Notes: generated by a model not told the origin, from the sequence alone. A DNA stretch of 64,000 nt from Bacillus paramycoides (GCF_001884235.1 NZ_MAOI01000058.1:1-64000), one strand, 5' to 3'. Positions 44,368 to 53,352 are shown, counted from the stretch's first letter. Translations and numbers: made by a program.

Positions 44368-44718
44368 TTGTACCCCAACCGTCTATTACATAATGTTTCA
44401 CATGAAACTACACATATTCCGTATTACCTTTCTATCATTCAAGATTGGTTTCAAACATGGACTTCATATAAAAATTTAGTAAATACAAATAGACATTCCA
44501 TTACTCCAATACTATCTGTCGTTCCGATATTACAAGAAAAAGCATTTTTGCTTCTTACATGTTTCGCTTTCTACAACTTAAAACAGTACGAACAAGCTAA
44601 TCACTACTTACAGCAATATTTACATTGCTCTGTGCATCTTAATAACGAGAAAAAAGAGCCGATATTCTTTCATAAAGTTGATATGTATATGAAAAAACTA
44701 CTAGAAAACGCAATGTGA
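44368..44718 (+). pseudogene. possible 5'-truncated or cryptic gene
   Basis: A 116-codon frame reads from a TTG without ribosome-binding site: IIQDWFQTWTSYKNLV, FLLLTCFAFYNLKQYEQANH, then KVDMYMKKLLENAM. The middle resembles a TPR-like helix pair. A perfect terminator overlaps its stop codon, which argues that a real gene once ended here, but no convincing start exists; an upstream ATG is in another frame. I treat it as a probable gene remnant. Confidence 0.4.
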
Positions 44719-44736
44719 TTTCACATTGCGTTTTCT
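44703..44736 (+). terminator. terminator at the end of the 44.4 kb frame
   Basis: AGAAAACGCAATGTG / CACATTGCGTTTTCT, 15 perfect pairs with a 4-base loop. Confidence 0.75.
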
Positions 44737-44745
44737 ACTAATCCT

Positions 44746-44856
44746 TTATAACAGTTCTATATTTTTCGTTTTCCCATCAATCGCTAGTTCTTCTAAATCA
44801 CCTGCTATACTTGCTAAGTCTTTCATAATCTTCGGCTGATCACCAATTGGAAACAT
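44746..44856 (-). CDS. 36-residue small protein
   Basis: MFPIGDQPKIMKDLASIAGD and on to IELL, 36 residues, predicted as one amphipathic helix. AGGAGAGG lies 5 bases before the ATG at 44854-44856, and the stop codon of the upstream nucleotidyltransferase gene overlaps that ribosome-binding site, so the two are likely co-transcribed. I do not recognise a family. Confidence 0.6.
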   Translation of the reverse strand: MFPIGDQPKIMKDLASIAGDLEELAIDGKTKNIELL

Positions 44857-44867
44857 TTTATCCTCTC

Positions 44868-45662
44868 CTACCACTTCCCCCTACACTCCTCTATCACACT
44901 AAGCAAATACCTCTTCGTCATATCAGCCCTTCTCCAACTTGAGAGCTTTCGCTTTTCTTTTGGATTATGTCGTATTCGCTCTACTTCTTTTAATAAAGGT
45001 TCCCATTTATGAGGGTAAAACTCTAACATATACTGTAATCCTCTATCTTTTGAAACGATCGTTTTATGCTCTAACGTATATAAAATACGCCCCATTGTAA
45101 CGACAGCTGATTCTACCCATTCTTCTATAAAAAATAAATAGGGACGCTTCGCTTTTTCACTCCAGTAATGTTCTACATTATATTTCATCGTATTTACTAC
45201 ATCATCCCATTTTATTTGAAACGGGAGTTCATCTGCTTCTTTCCCGATAACAGTAATACCTTGGTTTTTCAACGTCCACCATGTGACCGCATTAATATCC
45301 CAATGGCCAATATCTGCCTTACCATCTGCGCAATATACGTACTCGTCCATTTCATGATTATATTTTCCTAAGTCAGCAAGCGGAATATACATACCGTCCA
45401 TTCTTTTACCTAACGTATTTTTACTAAGTTTTTTATGCAGTTCTATAATTTGTTGTTTTTCAGCTTCATTCACGGAATCACTTATTACCGTAACAAAGTC
45501 AACATCGCTCGTTTCTATATGAAATGCCCCTAAAGCAATGGATCCATAAACGTATACGCCGACTAACTTTTCATCCGAAAAGATTTCTCTTAATTCTACT
45601 ATGTACCGCTTCATTAACTGCTTTACTTCTTCTGGCAAAGCATGTTTTATTACATTTTCCAT
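44868..45662 (-). CDS. aminoglycoside adenylyltransferase-like nucleotidyltransferase
   Basis: 264 residues. An N-terminal nucleotidyltransferase core has VYVYGSIALGAFHIETSDVD, with the GS and paired aspartates of the pol-beta fold, followed by a DUF4111-type helical domain (about 150-255). The layout is that of ANT(3'')/ANT(9)-type enzymes, but many chromosomal homologues have no shown resistance role. GGAGGG lies 6 bases before the ATG at 45660-45662; the longer frame upstream is spurious. Confidence 0.83.
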   Translation of the reverse strand: MENVIKHALPEEVKQLMKRYIVELREIFSDEKLVGVYVYGSIALGAFHIETSDVDFVTVISDSVNEAEKQQIIELHKKLSKNTLGKRMDGMYIPLADLGKYNHEMDEYVYCADGKADIGHWDINAVTWWTLKNQGITVIGKEADELPFQIKWDDVVNTMKYNVEHYWSEKAKRPYLFFIEEWVESAVVTMGRILYTLEHKTIVSKDRGLQYMLEFYPHKWEPLLKEVERIRHNPKEKRKLSSWRRADMTKRYLLSVIEECRGKW

Positions 45663-45681
45663 ATCTATCCCTCCATATAAA

Positions 45682-45708
45682 AAAGCCTTTGCAAATTCGC
45701 AAAGACTT
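45682..45708 (-). terminator. terminator after yuzD
   Basis: AAGCCTTTGC pairs with GCAAAGACTT, T-rich on the minus strand. Confidence 0.75.
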
Positions 45709-45714
45709 CCTGCT

Positions 45715-46023
45715 TTATAAATATTTCTCGATTTCTTCATAAACATCCTTCAAACGTGGATTTCCTTCTCCAACGATTTCACCATTTACAAGAACGACTG
45801 GATAAAATAAATCTTCTTCCACCACTCGCTCTGCGAATGCTTTTTTATCTTTATCTTCTTGATCTTCTTGAATATCAATATACTCGAACTTAAATTTATT
45901 TTCTTGTCCTTCATATTTACGACCAATCGCCGCTTGTAACCACTCAAACGTTTCTGTTGAAGATGGCATTCCAACGCAGCTTGCACAAATTACTTTCGCC
46001 CCATACACTTGAACATTAACCAT
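45715..46023 (-). CDS. yuzD: YuzD-like (DUF1462) thioredoxin-fold protein
   Basis: 102 residues. ICASCVGMPSSTETFEWLQAAI contains a CxxC pair in a thioredoxin-like place, and DLFYPVVLVNGEIVGEGNPRLKDVY is the closing strand and helix. The function is unknown; its neighbour across the divergent gap is yutI, an Fe-S scaffold, as in B. subtilis. GGGGGAG precedes the ATG by 5 bases. Confidence 0.87.
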   Translation of the reverse strand: MVNVQVYGAKVICASCVGMPSSTETFEWLQAAIGRKYEGQENKFKFEYIDIQEDQEDKDKKAFAERVVEEDLFYPVVLVNGEIVGEGNPRLKDVYEEIEKYL

Positions 46024-46230
46024 TTCTTCTCCCCCAATTCTTTGTCCTAACAGTATATTCAGATGACTTACTACATAAGCACATCGTTTTACAAATTCAT
46101 TCTATACCCCTATACTGAAAAAACACGTTGTAAACATGATACAATATTTCGACAATAAAACAAGAACAGAAAAAATAGATTTTCCTCTGTATCTTGATTA
46201 TAATAAAACTGATGAAAGGAGTCGATAAAA

Positions 46231-46467
46231 ATGGAAAACCCAAATATGCAAGAACAAGTACTAGAAGTATTAGATAAATTACGTCCGTTCTTACTTCGTG
46301 ATGGCGGTGACGTTGAATTAGTAGATATTGAAGAAGGTATCGTAAAACTACGCCTTATGGGTGCATGCGGAAGCTGCCCAAGTTCTACAATCACACTAAA
46401 AGCTGGTATCGAGCGCGCACTACTTGAAGAAGTACCAGGCGTTATTGAAGTAGAACAAGTATTTTAA
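46231..46467 (+). CDS. yutI: NifU-like Fe-S scaffold (Nfu, YutI)
   Basis: 78 residues, a stand-alone Nfu domain. [17 protein letters not shown] and [20 protein letters not shown] carry the CxxC that holds a bridging [4Fe-4S] cluster between two subunits. It delivers clusters to target proteins. AAAGGAG precedes the ATG by 8 bases. A family B repeat starts immediately after its stop codon. Confidence 0.93.
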   Translation: MENPNMQEQVLEVLDKLRPFLLRDGGDVELVDIEEGIVKLRLMGACGSCPSSTITLKAGIERALLEEVPGVIEVEQVF

Positions 46468-46611
46468 TTAAAAGCAGGAGCGGATCGTTCAAAATGTGAG
46501 GGGGATGGAGCTTCTGACATAGAGGCGCTTTTTGCCTCGGCGGAAGAAGTGAAGCCACCGAACATTTTAGCCGCTGGAGCTAGATATCATTTAAAAGCAG
46601 GAGCGGATCTT
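46466..46611. repeat. structured repeat, family B, copy 2
   Basis: It starts TTAAAAGCAGGAGCGGATCG, right at the yutI stop, and the start motif recurs at 46590. AGCGG (46479-46483) and AAAATGT (46491-46497) pair with CCGCT (46571-46575) and ACATTTT (46562-46568). The shared core AGAGGCGCTTTTTGCCTC is identical to copy 1 at 16130-16147, apart from its flanks. Confidence 0.75.
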
Positions 46612-46625
46612 TAGAACCCCTTCTC

Positions 46626-46654
46626 AAAAAGAGACCAATTTTGGTCTCTTTTTT
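46626..46654 (+). terminator. terminator after yutI and the repeat
   Basis: AAAAAGAGACC / GGTCTCTTTTTT with a 6-base loop; the repeat element lies between the gene and this terminator, so it is transcribed. Confidence 0.85.
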
Positions 46655-46803
46655 CGCATGCACTTCTCCTCCAAATAGTAAATCCGCACCTCACCACTTT
46701 TAACATCATAAAACATAATTGGAAATCCTTCTCAAAAAATGTGATAATTATTTATATAGTAAATCGTTCACAGAAAGAAAAGTAAAACATAGGGGGACGA
46801 CAC

Positions 46804-47019
46804 ATGCCAAAAATTATAAATATCTCTTCTACACTTCAAGAATTAGAACAGAAAAAAGAATATTTATTAAGCCTTTCACCCGTTATACCGACATGGAATA
46901 CGAGCTATCAATTTTTATTTAAAGAAATTCAGCAAGAATTATTAAATAAGGTAAATGAGAAAATTGAAAGACATCAACTCATTTTAAATATATGTACAGA
47001 TCAAAAAGTAGGAGCATAA
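46804..47019 (+). CDS. small coiled-coil protein
   Basis: 71 residues, mostly helical, with heptad-like LQELEQKKEYLLSL and ELLNKVNEKIERHQLIL. AGGGGG lies 8 bases before the ATG. I do not recognise a family. It has its own terminator and is convergent with yutH. Confidence 0.6.
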   Translation: MPKIINISSTLQELEQKKEYLLSLSPVIPTWNTSYQFLFKEIQQELLNKVNEKIERHQLILNICTDQKVGA

Positions 47020-47042
47020 TTTATTACATAAAATTGCGGTAT

Positions 47043-47072
47043 AAAAAAGAGACCTCAATCGGCCTCTTTTTT
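47043..47072. terminator. terminator between the coiled-coil gene and yutH
   Basis: AAAAAAGAGACC pairs with GGCCTCTTTTTT with one mismatch; bidirectional. Confidence 0.8.
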
Positions 47073-47078
47073 ATACTT

Positions 47079-48080
47079 TTAAGATAGCCAATCTAATTTC
47101 CTAATCCCTAACTTATCAACTGGTAAGCGAAAGGATTCATAAAAATGCTTCATAAATTGCTCAGAGCGGTTCACATCGTGTAAAATGGCTTCTAAGCGAT
47201 CTCTATATATGCCTTTTTGCTCTTCGTTTCCTGTTTGATAATATCGTTCGACTGTTTCAAAATAGTGAAGCGGGAACAGGAGCCTTGCGAATAATAAGCG
47301 CCAACCAAATGAGGATAGCGAATAATTACGTTCATAATCTGTAATGAATTGAACTACGGTTTGCTCCCAGTCTTGCTTTTTTTCTATCATCATGTAGCGA
47401 ATCCATTCTGCTATATCTCTACTTGGGTGATCGTACACCCAATCAAAAGGAAGTTTGAGACGCTTCGTTTGATGCCATAATAAAGGTGTAAATCGTTCCT
47501 GGCAAATGGTTGCTGCGTCAGTTATTTGTGGTGTATCATCCATTTCTGTATCGACAACATATTGAATAGCATTTTCTGCAACTCCTAAGTAATACGGGAA
47601 GGATTCAATAAACAATTGATCGAATACATCTGAAGGATGGTTCATCACTTGCGATTGCCAAAACTTTTCTAATTGATCGAGCCTTTTTTCCCATAACGCT
47701 TTCCATTCACCAATGCGGCTTAATTGCTCAACTTCTTCTGGAAAGAATGCACCACGTTTATGGAATATAGAAAGCTCGCTTCCTAATGATGTAGCATGTC
47801 GCTCTAACATACGCATACCTTTTAATAAGCAATAATTTTTTTCTTCTATCTCACTCACATAGTAGCCGTGTATAGTCGGAACGAAAGTCGCAACAGTTAT
47901 ATCCCCTTGCTGGTTCATATAATCACTGAGCTTTTTCATCTCTACAAGTACTTCTTCCTCCATTTCTCCAATTGGAACAAGTACATAAATTTTGTTGCGA
48001 ATCCAAAAGCTTTTATAGGGGCCAAGGGGGATTAATTCTTTAACATGCATGTGATAATGCTCATAAATATGCTGAATCAT
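47079..48080 (-). CDS. yutH: spore coat-associated kinase-like protein (YutH)
   Basis: 333 residues with a CotS/YutH-type aminoglycoside-phosphotransferase-like fold. ELIPLGPYKSFWIRNKIYVLVP forms the N-lobe, and CLLKGMRMLERHATSLGSELSIFH and the WVYDHPSRDIAEWIR stretch correspond to the C-lobe. The usual catalytic HGD is not evident, so it may be a pseudokinase. In B. subtilis YutH is found in the spore coat. The ATG at 48078-48080 is 8 bases after AGGTGG. Confidence 0.82.
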   Translation of the reverse strand: MIQHIYEHYHMHVKELIPLGPYKSFWIRNKIYVLVPIGEMEEEVLVEMKKLSDYMNQQGDITVATFVPTIHGYYVSEIEEKNYCLLKGMRMLERHATSLGSELSIFHKRGAFFPEEVEQLSRIGEWKALWEKRLDQLEKFWQSQVMNHPSDVFDQLFIESFPYYLGVAENAIQYVVDTEMDDTPQITDAATICQERFTPLLWHQTKRLKLPFDWVYDHPSRDIAEWIRYMMIEKKQDWEQTVVQFITDYERNYSLSSFGWRLLFARLLFPLHYFETVERYYQTGNEEQKGIYRDRLEAILHDVNRSEQFMKHFYESFRLPVDKLGIRKLDWLS

Positions 48081-48200
48081 CGCAGTCGCCACCTATGGTT
48101 TTTCTTTATATATATGAGCTTGTGCTCGCCTTTCATTCCTATGCACATGATAAAGCAACGAAACGTATATAAATACTAAAAAGAAAAAAAGGTGATAAAC

Positions 48201-48692
48201 ATGAAAGAATCAAATCAACTACAAGAAAGAGCATTACAACTATTACAAGAACGCGGTGTAACAATTGACGATATTGCTGAACTTGTTCATTTTCTTCAAA
48301 AAACATACCATCCAAAATTAGAGATGTCAGAATGTCGCTATAATGTTGAGCGTGTACTATCCAAACGCGAAGTACAAAACGCACTTATTACAGGCATTGA
48401 ACTTGATGTCCTTGCTGAAAAAGGAATGTTAAGCGCGCCGTTACAAGATATCGTAAAACGTGATGAAGGCTTATACGGAATTGATGAAGTTATCGCACTT
48501 TCAATCGTTAACGTGTACGGTTCTATCGGTTTCACGAACTTTGGATATATCGATAAATTAAAACCGGGTATTTTAGAGTACTTAAATGATAAATCAACTG
48601 GAATGGTGCACACATTCCTTGATGATATCGTTGGCGGAATCGCTGCCGCTGCTTCAAGTCGTTTAGCGCACCGAGCTGATCATTCGAAGTGA
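48201..48692 (+). CDS. yutG: PgpA-domain protein (YutG)
   Basis: 163 residues, phosphatidylglycerophosphatase A-like domain. GVTIDDIAELVHFLQKTYHP, GIELDVLAEKG, GLYGIDEVIALSIVNVYGSIGF and the acidic VHTFLDDIVGGIAAAASS are conserved. Gram-positive YutG proteins are soluble and lack the membrane helices of E. coli PgpA. GGTG precedes the ATG at 48201 by 6 bases. A family A repeat overlaps its stop region. Confidence 0.86.
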   Translation: MKESNQLQERALQLLQERGVTIDDIAELVHFLQKTYHPKLEMSECRYNVERVLSKREVQNALITGIELDVLAEKGMLSAPLQDIVKRDEGLYGIDEVIALSIVNVYGSIGFTNFGYIDKLKPGILEYLNDKSTGMVHTFLDDIVGGIAAAASSRLAHRADHSK

Positions 48693-48762
48693 AACGGTAA
48701 TCAGTAGGGTTTTGTTCCTTCACTGATTATTAGCCCGCATCACTCCGGCATTAGCCGGATAA
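48687..48762. repeat. palindromic repeat, family A, distant copy
   Basis: AGTGAAACGGTAATCAGTAGGG, a GTTCCTT loop, CACTGATTATTAGCCCGC and TTAGCCGGATAATA repeat the order of motifs in copies 1 and 2 near 7-8 kb, although the sequence has drifted. The ATCAGT / ACTGAT stem is kept. Confidence 0.6.
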
Positions 48763-48773
48763 TAACATTTTCT

Positions 48774-48805
48774 AGGCCGCCAGTTTCATACTGACGGTCT
48801 TTCAT
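48774..48805 (+). terminator. terminator after yutG
   Basis: GGCCGCCAGT pairs with ACTGACGGTC with one mismatch, then a T-rich tail; it overlaps the end of the convergent acetyltransferase gene. Confidence 0.65.
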
Positions 48806-49265
48806 ATTCCATAAGTATAAACTCTCTTCCTCGACTCAAAAAAATAGGCCCTGTTTGAAATCCAATTGTTTTATATAGCTTAATCGCTCTTTTATTAAAT
48901 GTCGCCACACTCAGTCGAAACATTTTCGAATTGAATTCCTCAGCAGCAAATGCTATCCCTGCTTGAAAAAACATTTCCCCCATCCCTTTCCCTGTTAACT
49001 CCGGCTTCATTCCAAGTCCTATATCTACTACATCTTCGCCCTCATATAAATTGGCATCTCTTCCGCCTGGCACTTGTGCATTTTCTCCAAAGCAAAAATA
49101 GCCGATTAAGTCTCCCTTCTCATCACAACAACCGTAATATGTCCCATCTAATAATTCTTCTATTACTTCAGCATCTCCTGAAAAGCTATATAACGTATAC
49201 GGTTCCTCGTATACCCACGCATTTATTTCGTTTGCTTCTTCTCCTGTTAACTTATGTATATCCAT
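48786..49265 (-). CDS. GNAT N-acetyltransferase
   Basis: 159 residues. ELTGKGMGEMFFQAGIAFA is the acetyl-CoA loop, and RLSVATFNKRAIKLYKTIGFQ the following beta-alpha unit. The N-terminal half is shorter in charge than RimL types and recalls single-domain small-molecule acetyltransferases. Substrate unknown. GGAGTG lies 6 bases before the ATG. Confidence 0.83.
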   Translation of the reverse strand: MDIHKLTGEEANEINAWVYEEPYTLYSFSGDAEVIEELLDGTYYGCCDEKGDLIGYFCFGENAQVPGGRDANLYEGEDVVDIGLGMKPELTGKGMGEMFFQAGIAFAAEEFNSKMFRLSVATFNKRAIKLYKTIGFQTGPIFLSRGREFILMEYERPSV

Positions 49266-49493
49266 TCATCTCACTCCTTATCAACTACTCTACTGATTTA
49301 CATATATTTACTCATTCATTTTTCACAATTGATTCTCCTCTAATCGTAATATGCATAATTACATACGCACTTCCATTTGAAAAGTGCTACAATTTATGTG
49401 AATCGCTGTTGCTACACTTCTTGATTAAAGAAAAGGCGTTAAACGGAAATTAGCGTCTTATCAAACTCAAGCAATTGACACATTATGTCATCG

Positions 49494-49523
49494 AAAAAGA
49501 CACTCAAAAGAGTGTCTTTTTTT
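49494..49523. terminator. bidirectional terminator in a gene-poor stretch
   Basis: AAAAAGACACTC / GAGTGTCTTTTTTT with a 4-base loop. The gap 49266-49656 shows no convincing gene on either strand, so what it terminates is unclear. Confidence 0.8.
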
Positions 49524-49655
49524 CTATATTTCACTATTTCTTTCTTAACAGGACTTGCTCATTCATTAAAATAAATGCATACAGTAATATGACTCTTTAA
49601 ACACATTAATCCCTCTATATAGGTTTTGAAGTCAATTGCTACAGATTCGGATAAT

Positions 49656-49685
49656 AAAAAGCACTCCAGCCAGGGTGCTTTTTAC
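49656..49685 (+). terminator. terminator or attenuator upstream of the 28-residue protein gene
   Basis: AAAAAGCAC / GTGCTTTTT with an apical CC/GG pair, followed by ACTTTC. It stands about 23 bases before the ATG, close to the AAGGAGG of the next small gene. Confidence 0.7.
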
Positions 49686-49708
49686 TTTCAAACAAGGAGG
49701 TTACATAT

Positions 49709-49795
49709 ATGGACACTACACTTGTATTCAATTTTGGTATCGGTATTATCATCATTTTATTCGTCTTCTTTGTTCTTTGTATGAGTGGGATATAA
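49709..49795 (+). CDS. 28-residue membrane microprotein
   Basis: The frame reads MDTTLVFNFGIGIIIILFVF, then FVLCMSGI: a short polar head and one transmembrane helix. AAGGAGG lies 9 bases before the ATG, among the strongest ribosome-binding sites in the window. Similar short hydrophobic proteins are common among Bacillus sporulation-associated genes, but I cannot name the family. It is convergent with the FtsX-type permease gene, 7 bases away. Confidence 0.65.
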   Translation: MDTTLVFNFGIGIIIILFVFFVLCMSGI

Positions 49796-49802
49796 AAGTT
49801 TT

Positions 49803-52376
49803 TTATGCTGATAATTCCTTTAAAGTATCACTCAATTTAAACCTTCTTAATTGTAATGAAGCAATAATTGCTGCTCCTGCTCCGAGTATAATACTAGCTA
49901 GAGCCAATATTAAAACTTGATTATACGGAATGATAATAACCGTTAGCTCTAGACTTGATAGCACAATATAACTAAACAAAATTCCACCTAAAACCCCGAT
50001 ACAACCAGCTATCGCTCCAAGCAGTGTACCTTCTAATAAAACAATCCGTCTCATTTGCTTTGGAATAGCTCCTACTGCACGAATCATACTAATTTCAGCA
50101 CGTCTTTCATGTAAACTAGCAACAATCGCATTCATTAGCCCTATACCTGAAATAATAAAAATGATCGCAACTAATAAACGAATTAACATTACCATTTGCG
50201 ATAATAACTGCTCCTGCTCTTTCAATAAATCATAACTATTAATAACCTCTACGTTATCTTTATTATTTGTAATTTGTTTTAATTGCTTCTTAGTCTTTTC
50301 AAATGATTGATTAGAATTTGTCATAATTTGAATCGCTTCATACCCTTGTACGTGAAACTTATCACGGGCCCATTGTTCATTTACAAAAATATCTGATCCT
50401 CTTAACCTTAACCCTTGCTCAATAATCGAAACGACTTTAATCGTTTGTTTGTCTTTTCCTTTCCCTTGTACTTCAATCGTATCATGCAACTGAAGACCTA
50501 AATTTTTAGCCGTTTCTTTCGTCACGACTCCTTCACCATCTTGTAATGGCTTATTTAAATTTTGTCCTGAAATCACTTTTGCCTTTGTTACTTTCTGATA
50601 CTCTACAATATCATTACCTACAACTTCCATTGAATCATAATTAAGATTATTTTTTTTCACATGTTCATACCATTCTTGATTAGCTTTTTTAAAATCATAA
50701 TTTACAAGTTTTGCTGTGAAGTCAGTAGCATTTCCTACACTCGCTTCTACACCGTCAACTTTTTTAACCTTCTCCATCCAACTAAACGGTAAAGTTTCAA
50801 TTCCTTGCGATTCCATCGGTACACGTATTACTAAATCAGCTGGTAAATGCTTTTGTAACCCTTTCTTCGTGCCTTCATACATAGAGTTTACATACATCGT
50901 TCCAACAAGTGCTAGCATAAAACCAAATGCTAGTATAGCAACTGAAACAGCTGCCTTATTACGATAACGAATTACATTTCGACTACTAATCGTCGTTTCA
51001 ATTCGAAATATCATTTGCAAAGGCTTCGCAATAACTGGCGCTATCATACGAATAAATAATGGAATTGCAAATAACAAACCAATTGCAAATAAAAGTGCTC
51101 CTATCGCACTTGGATTAAAACCGATATACCGCTCTAATACGTTGCCGGCTAATCCTATGACAGTACCAATTATCAAAATACTGCAACTAAAAGCACTCCA
51201 TCTTTTCTCTTTCTGTTCATTACTAGGAAGACCTGGTCGAAGTGCTTGAACTGGAGGAATCTTTCTGACCATAAAAGCTGGTATAATCGCTCCTATGACA
51301 GACATAATAACTCCCAATAAAAACGTAATGAGTAAAATCTCACCCGAAATAGAGAAAGATTCTTGCCCTGTGCTCTCGACATTCACCCACTTATTAATGA
51401 AAGATGCCGCAATTGTGTGCGTACTCACCCCAAGAATAATACCTGCCAGAGATCCAATTGCTCCAATGCATACAGCCTCTAATAAAACGACCAATATGAT
51501 TTGATTTGGATTACTACCAAGCGCACGCAATAACGCCCACTGCTTAAATCGACTTCTTACAGATAAGAAAAAGCTTCCCATTATTAAAAGTGCTACAACA
51601 AATAAGGCAATACCACCTAAACTAAAAATCAATGGCTCCATCACATTTAGTCGTTCAAACGCCTTATCTACATATGTACGTTGGTCTACCTTTATATTTT
51701 CAATCTTCTTATTTACCTCAAGAGCAATTGCTCTTTTTACATCTATATCCGTTGTTTTAACTTGAACGAGATTGAATTGATTTTGTAGATTTAATTCCTT
51801 TTGAAGCCAATGAATTGGAAAATAAGCACTATGTCCCATTGCCGACATTAACGGTGGATTCAAAATCCCGACAACTTTAACAGTCTTTTCTCCATTTGGC
51901 GGAAATGGAAGTTTAATCATATCTCCTACACGTATATTTTCACGGTCTGTATATCCTCTTGTCAGCGCTACCTCAGCACCTTCTTTCGGATATCGTCCTT
52001 CTGCTATTTTATAAGAACGCATATCTGGAGAATCTTGCTCAACACCCCAATAAGATGGTTTTCCCGATAACTCTTTATAATTGGCCAAAGGATACGGTAT
52101 AAGTACTTTTGATATTTTTTCAACATTCTCTAGGCCATCTATCCCTTTTAAACTTTCATTATTTAAATACATATCATTTTTTATATATCCAAATTGCAAA
52201 TTATAATCTCCATAACGACTTACTACTTGTTCCTTCACACTTTGCTCGACAGATTGATTACCTAGTAATAACATAGTCGCTAACATAACCCCTAAAGCTG
52301 CACCAAGGGCAATCAACATATTTCGTAACCAATTTTGTTTCATCGATTTTACAGCATACTTAATTACCCATCGCAT
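49803..52376 (-). CDS. MacB/FtsX-type ABC transporter permease
   Basis: 857 residues. The layout is helix, a large extracytoplasmic domain (about 45-240), three helices (about 255-390), a second helix group around 405-500, another extracytoplasmic domain (about 510-700) and three final helices, i.e. two FtsX modules as in LolC/MacB-like and bacteriocin/lipoprotein exporters. The ATG at 52374-52376 is 8 bases after AGGAGG and overlaps the end of the ATPase gene, so the two are coupled. Substrate unknown. Confidence 0.87.
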   Translation of the reverse strand: MRWVIKYAVKSMKQNWLRNMLIALGAALGVMLATMLLLGNQSVEQSVKEQVVSRYGDYNLQFGYIKNDMYLNNESLKGIDGLENVEKISKVLIPYPLANYKELSGKPSYWGVEQDSPDMRSYKIAEGRYPKEGAEVALTRGYTDRENIRVGDMIKLPFPPNGEKTVKVVGILNPPLMSAMGHSAYFPIHWLQKELNLQNQFNLVQVKTTDIDVKRAIALEVNKKIENIKVDQRTYVDKAFERLNVMEPLIFSLGGIALFVVALLIMGSFFLSVRSRFKQWALLRALGSNPNQIILVVLLEAVCIGAIGSLAGIILGVSTHTIAASFINKWVNVESTGQESFSISGEILLITFLLGVIMSVIGAIIPAFMVRKIPPVQALRPGLPSNEQKEKRWSAFSCSILIIGTVIGLAGNVLERYIGFNPSAIGALLFAIGLLFAIPLFIRMIAPVIAKPLQMIFRIETTISSRNVIRYRNKAAVSVAILAFGFMLALVGTMYVNSMYEGTKKGLQKHLPADLVIRVPMESQGIETLPFSWMEKVKKVDGVEASVGNATDFTAKLVNYDFKKANQEWYEHVKKNNLNYDSMEVVGNDIVEYQKVTKAKVISGQNLNKPLQDGEGVVTKETAKNLGLQLHDTIEVQGKGKDKQTIKVVSIIEQGLRLRGSDIFVNEQWARDKFHVQGYEAIQIMTNSNQSFEKTKKQLKQITNNKDNVEVINSYDLLKEQEQLLSQMVMLIRLLVAIIFIISGIGLMNAIVASLHERRAEISMIRAVGAIPKQMRRIVLLEGTLLGAIAGCIGVLGGILFSYIVLSSLELTVIIIPYNQVLILALASIILGAGAAIIASLQLRRFKLSDTLKELSA

Positions 52377-53148
52377 CACCTTTACCTCCTACTTTAAAGT
52401 GACGATTCATAATTTCTTGAATTTGAGTAACTTGCTGCTGAATATTACGGAATTTCCATCCTTTACTCTCTGCATGTTCATGAATTACCTCACCATCTAG
52501 TAAGAAAATAACTTTATCTGCATGGGCTGCTACGAATGGATCATGCGTTACAATGACAGCTGTTTGTCCTAACTCATCGCATGCGTTACGAAGGGCCGAA
52601 ATTATATTCTTGCTATTTTCTGAATCTAATGCTCCTGTTGGTTCATCCGCTAATATAATAGCTGGCTCATTCGCAAAAGCCCTCGCGATTGCAACCCTTT
52701 GCTGTTGCCCACCTGATAACTGTGCTGGTAAATGCTTTTCTTTTCCCTTCAATCCAACAAGATCTAATAAGCGATTTGCTGTCACCGTCGCCTTCTTTTG
52801 TGAAACATTATCCAACAGTAACGGTAATCCTACATTTTCCTCCGCACTAAACACTGGGATTAAATTAAACTGTTGAAAAATAAAACCGATTTTATGCCTT
52901 CTAAATAAAGCGAGCGCTTTTTCTTTTAATGCTGAAATCTCCGTACCATCTACTCGTATACTACCTACTGTTGGAATATCTAATCCACCCAACAACTGAA
53001 GTAAGGTCGTTTTCCCCGACCCACTTGCCCCCATAATACAAACAAAATCTCCTTTTTGAATTTGAAGATTGATACCTTTTAATATCTTTACTCTACTATC
53101 GCCAATATCAAACGATTTTTCTAACCTTTCAATTTCAATAATATTCAT
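52360..53148 (-). CDS. ABC transporter ATPase (MacB/LolD type)
   Basis: 262 residues. Walker A GASGSGKTT (near 40), the Q-loop FIFQQFNLIPVFSAEENV, the signature LSGGQQQRVAIARA, Walker B IILADEPTGALD and the H-loop VTHDP are all present; the QQFNL segment is typical of the MacB/LolD subgroup. The C-terminus extends about 30 residues past the usual end. GGGGATAAC precedes the ATG. It energises the permease encoded next. Confidence 0.92.
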   Translation of the reverse strand: MNIIEIERLEKSFDIGDSRVKILKGINLQIQKGDFVCIMGASGSGKTTLLQLLGGLDIPTVGSIRVDGTEISALKEKALALFRRHKIGFIFQQFNLIPVFSAEENVGLPLLLDNVSQKKATVTANRLLDLVGLKGKEKHLPAQLSGGQQQRVAIARAFANEPAIILADEPTGALDSENSKNIISALRNACDELGQTAVIVTHDPFVAAHADKVIFLLDGEVIHEHAESKGWKFRNIQQQVTQIQEIMNRHFKVGGKGDAMGN

Positions 53149-53352
53149 CCAGTTATCCCCTTCTCTTTCTATTTACCAATCTATATATTCTATTAAGAAT
53201 GCAAAATCCCTACTATTTTGTATTTTTTTGTCATATATCAACATTTATTTATCACGTCAGAAAAGTTGACTCTTGCAAATGAAGTAATCATAATAGTTAC
53301 ACGAGTATGTTAAATATAACTATTCACATATCCACAAATAGGAGGAAGAAAA

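Noticed and set aside
44868-45662. Acquired aminoglycoside-resistance gene
   Set aside because: It sits in a conserved chromosomal block with no mobile element, and its composition matches the surroundings; resistance cannot be inferred.
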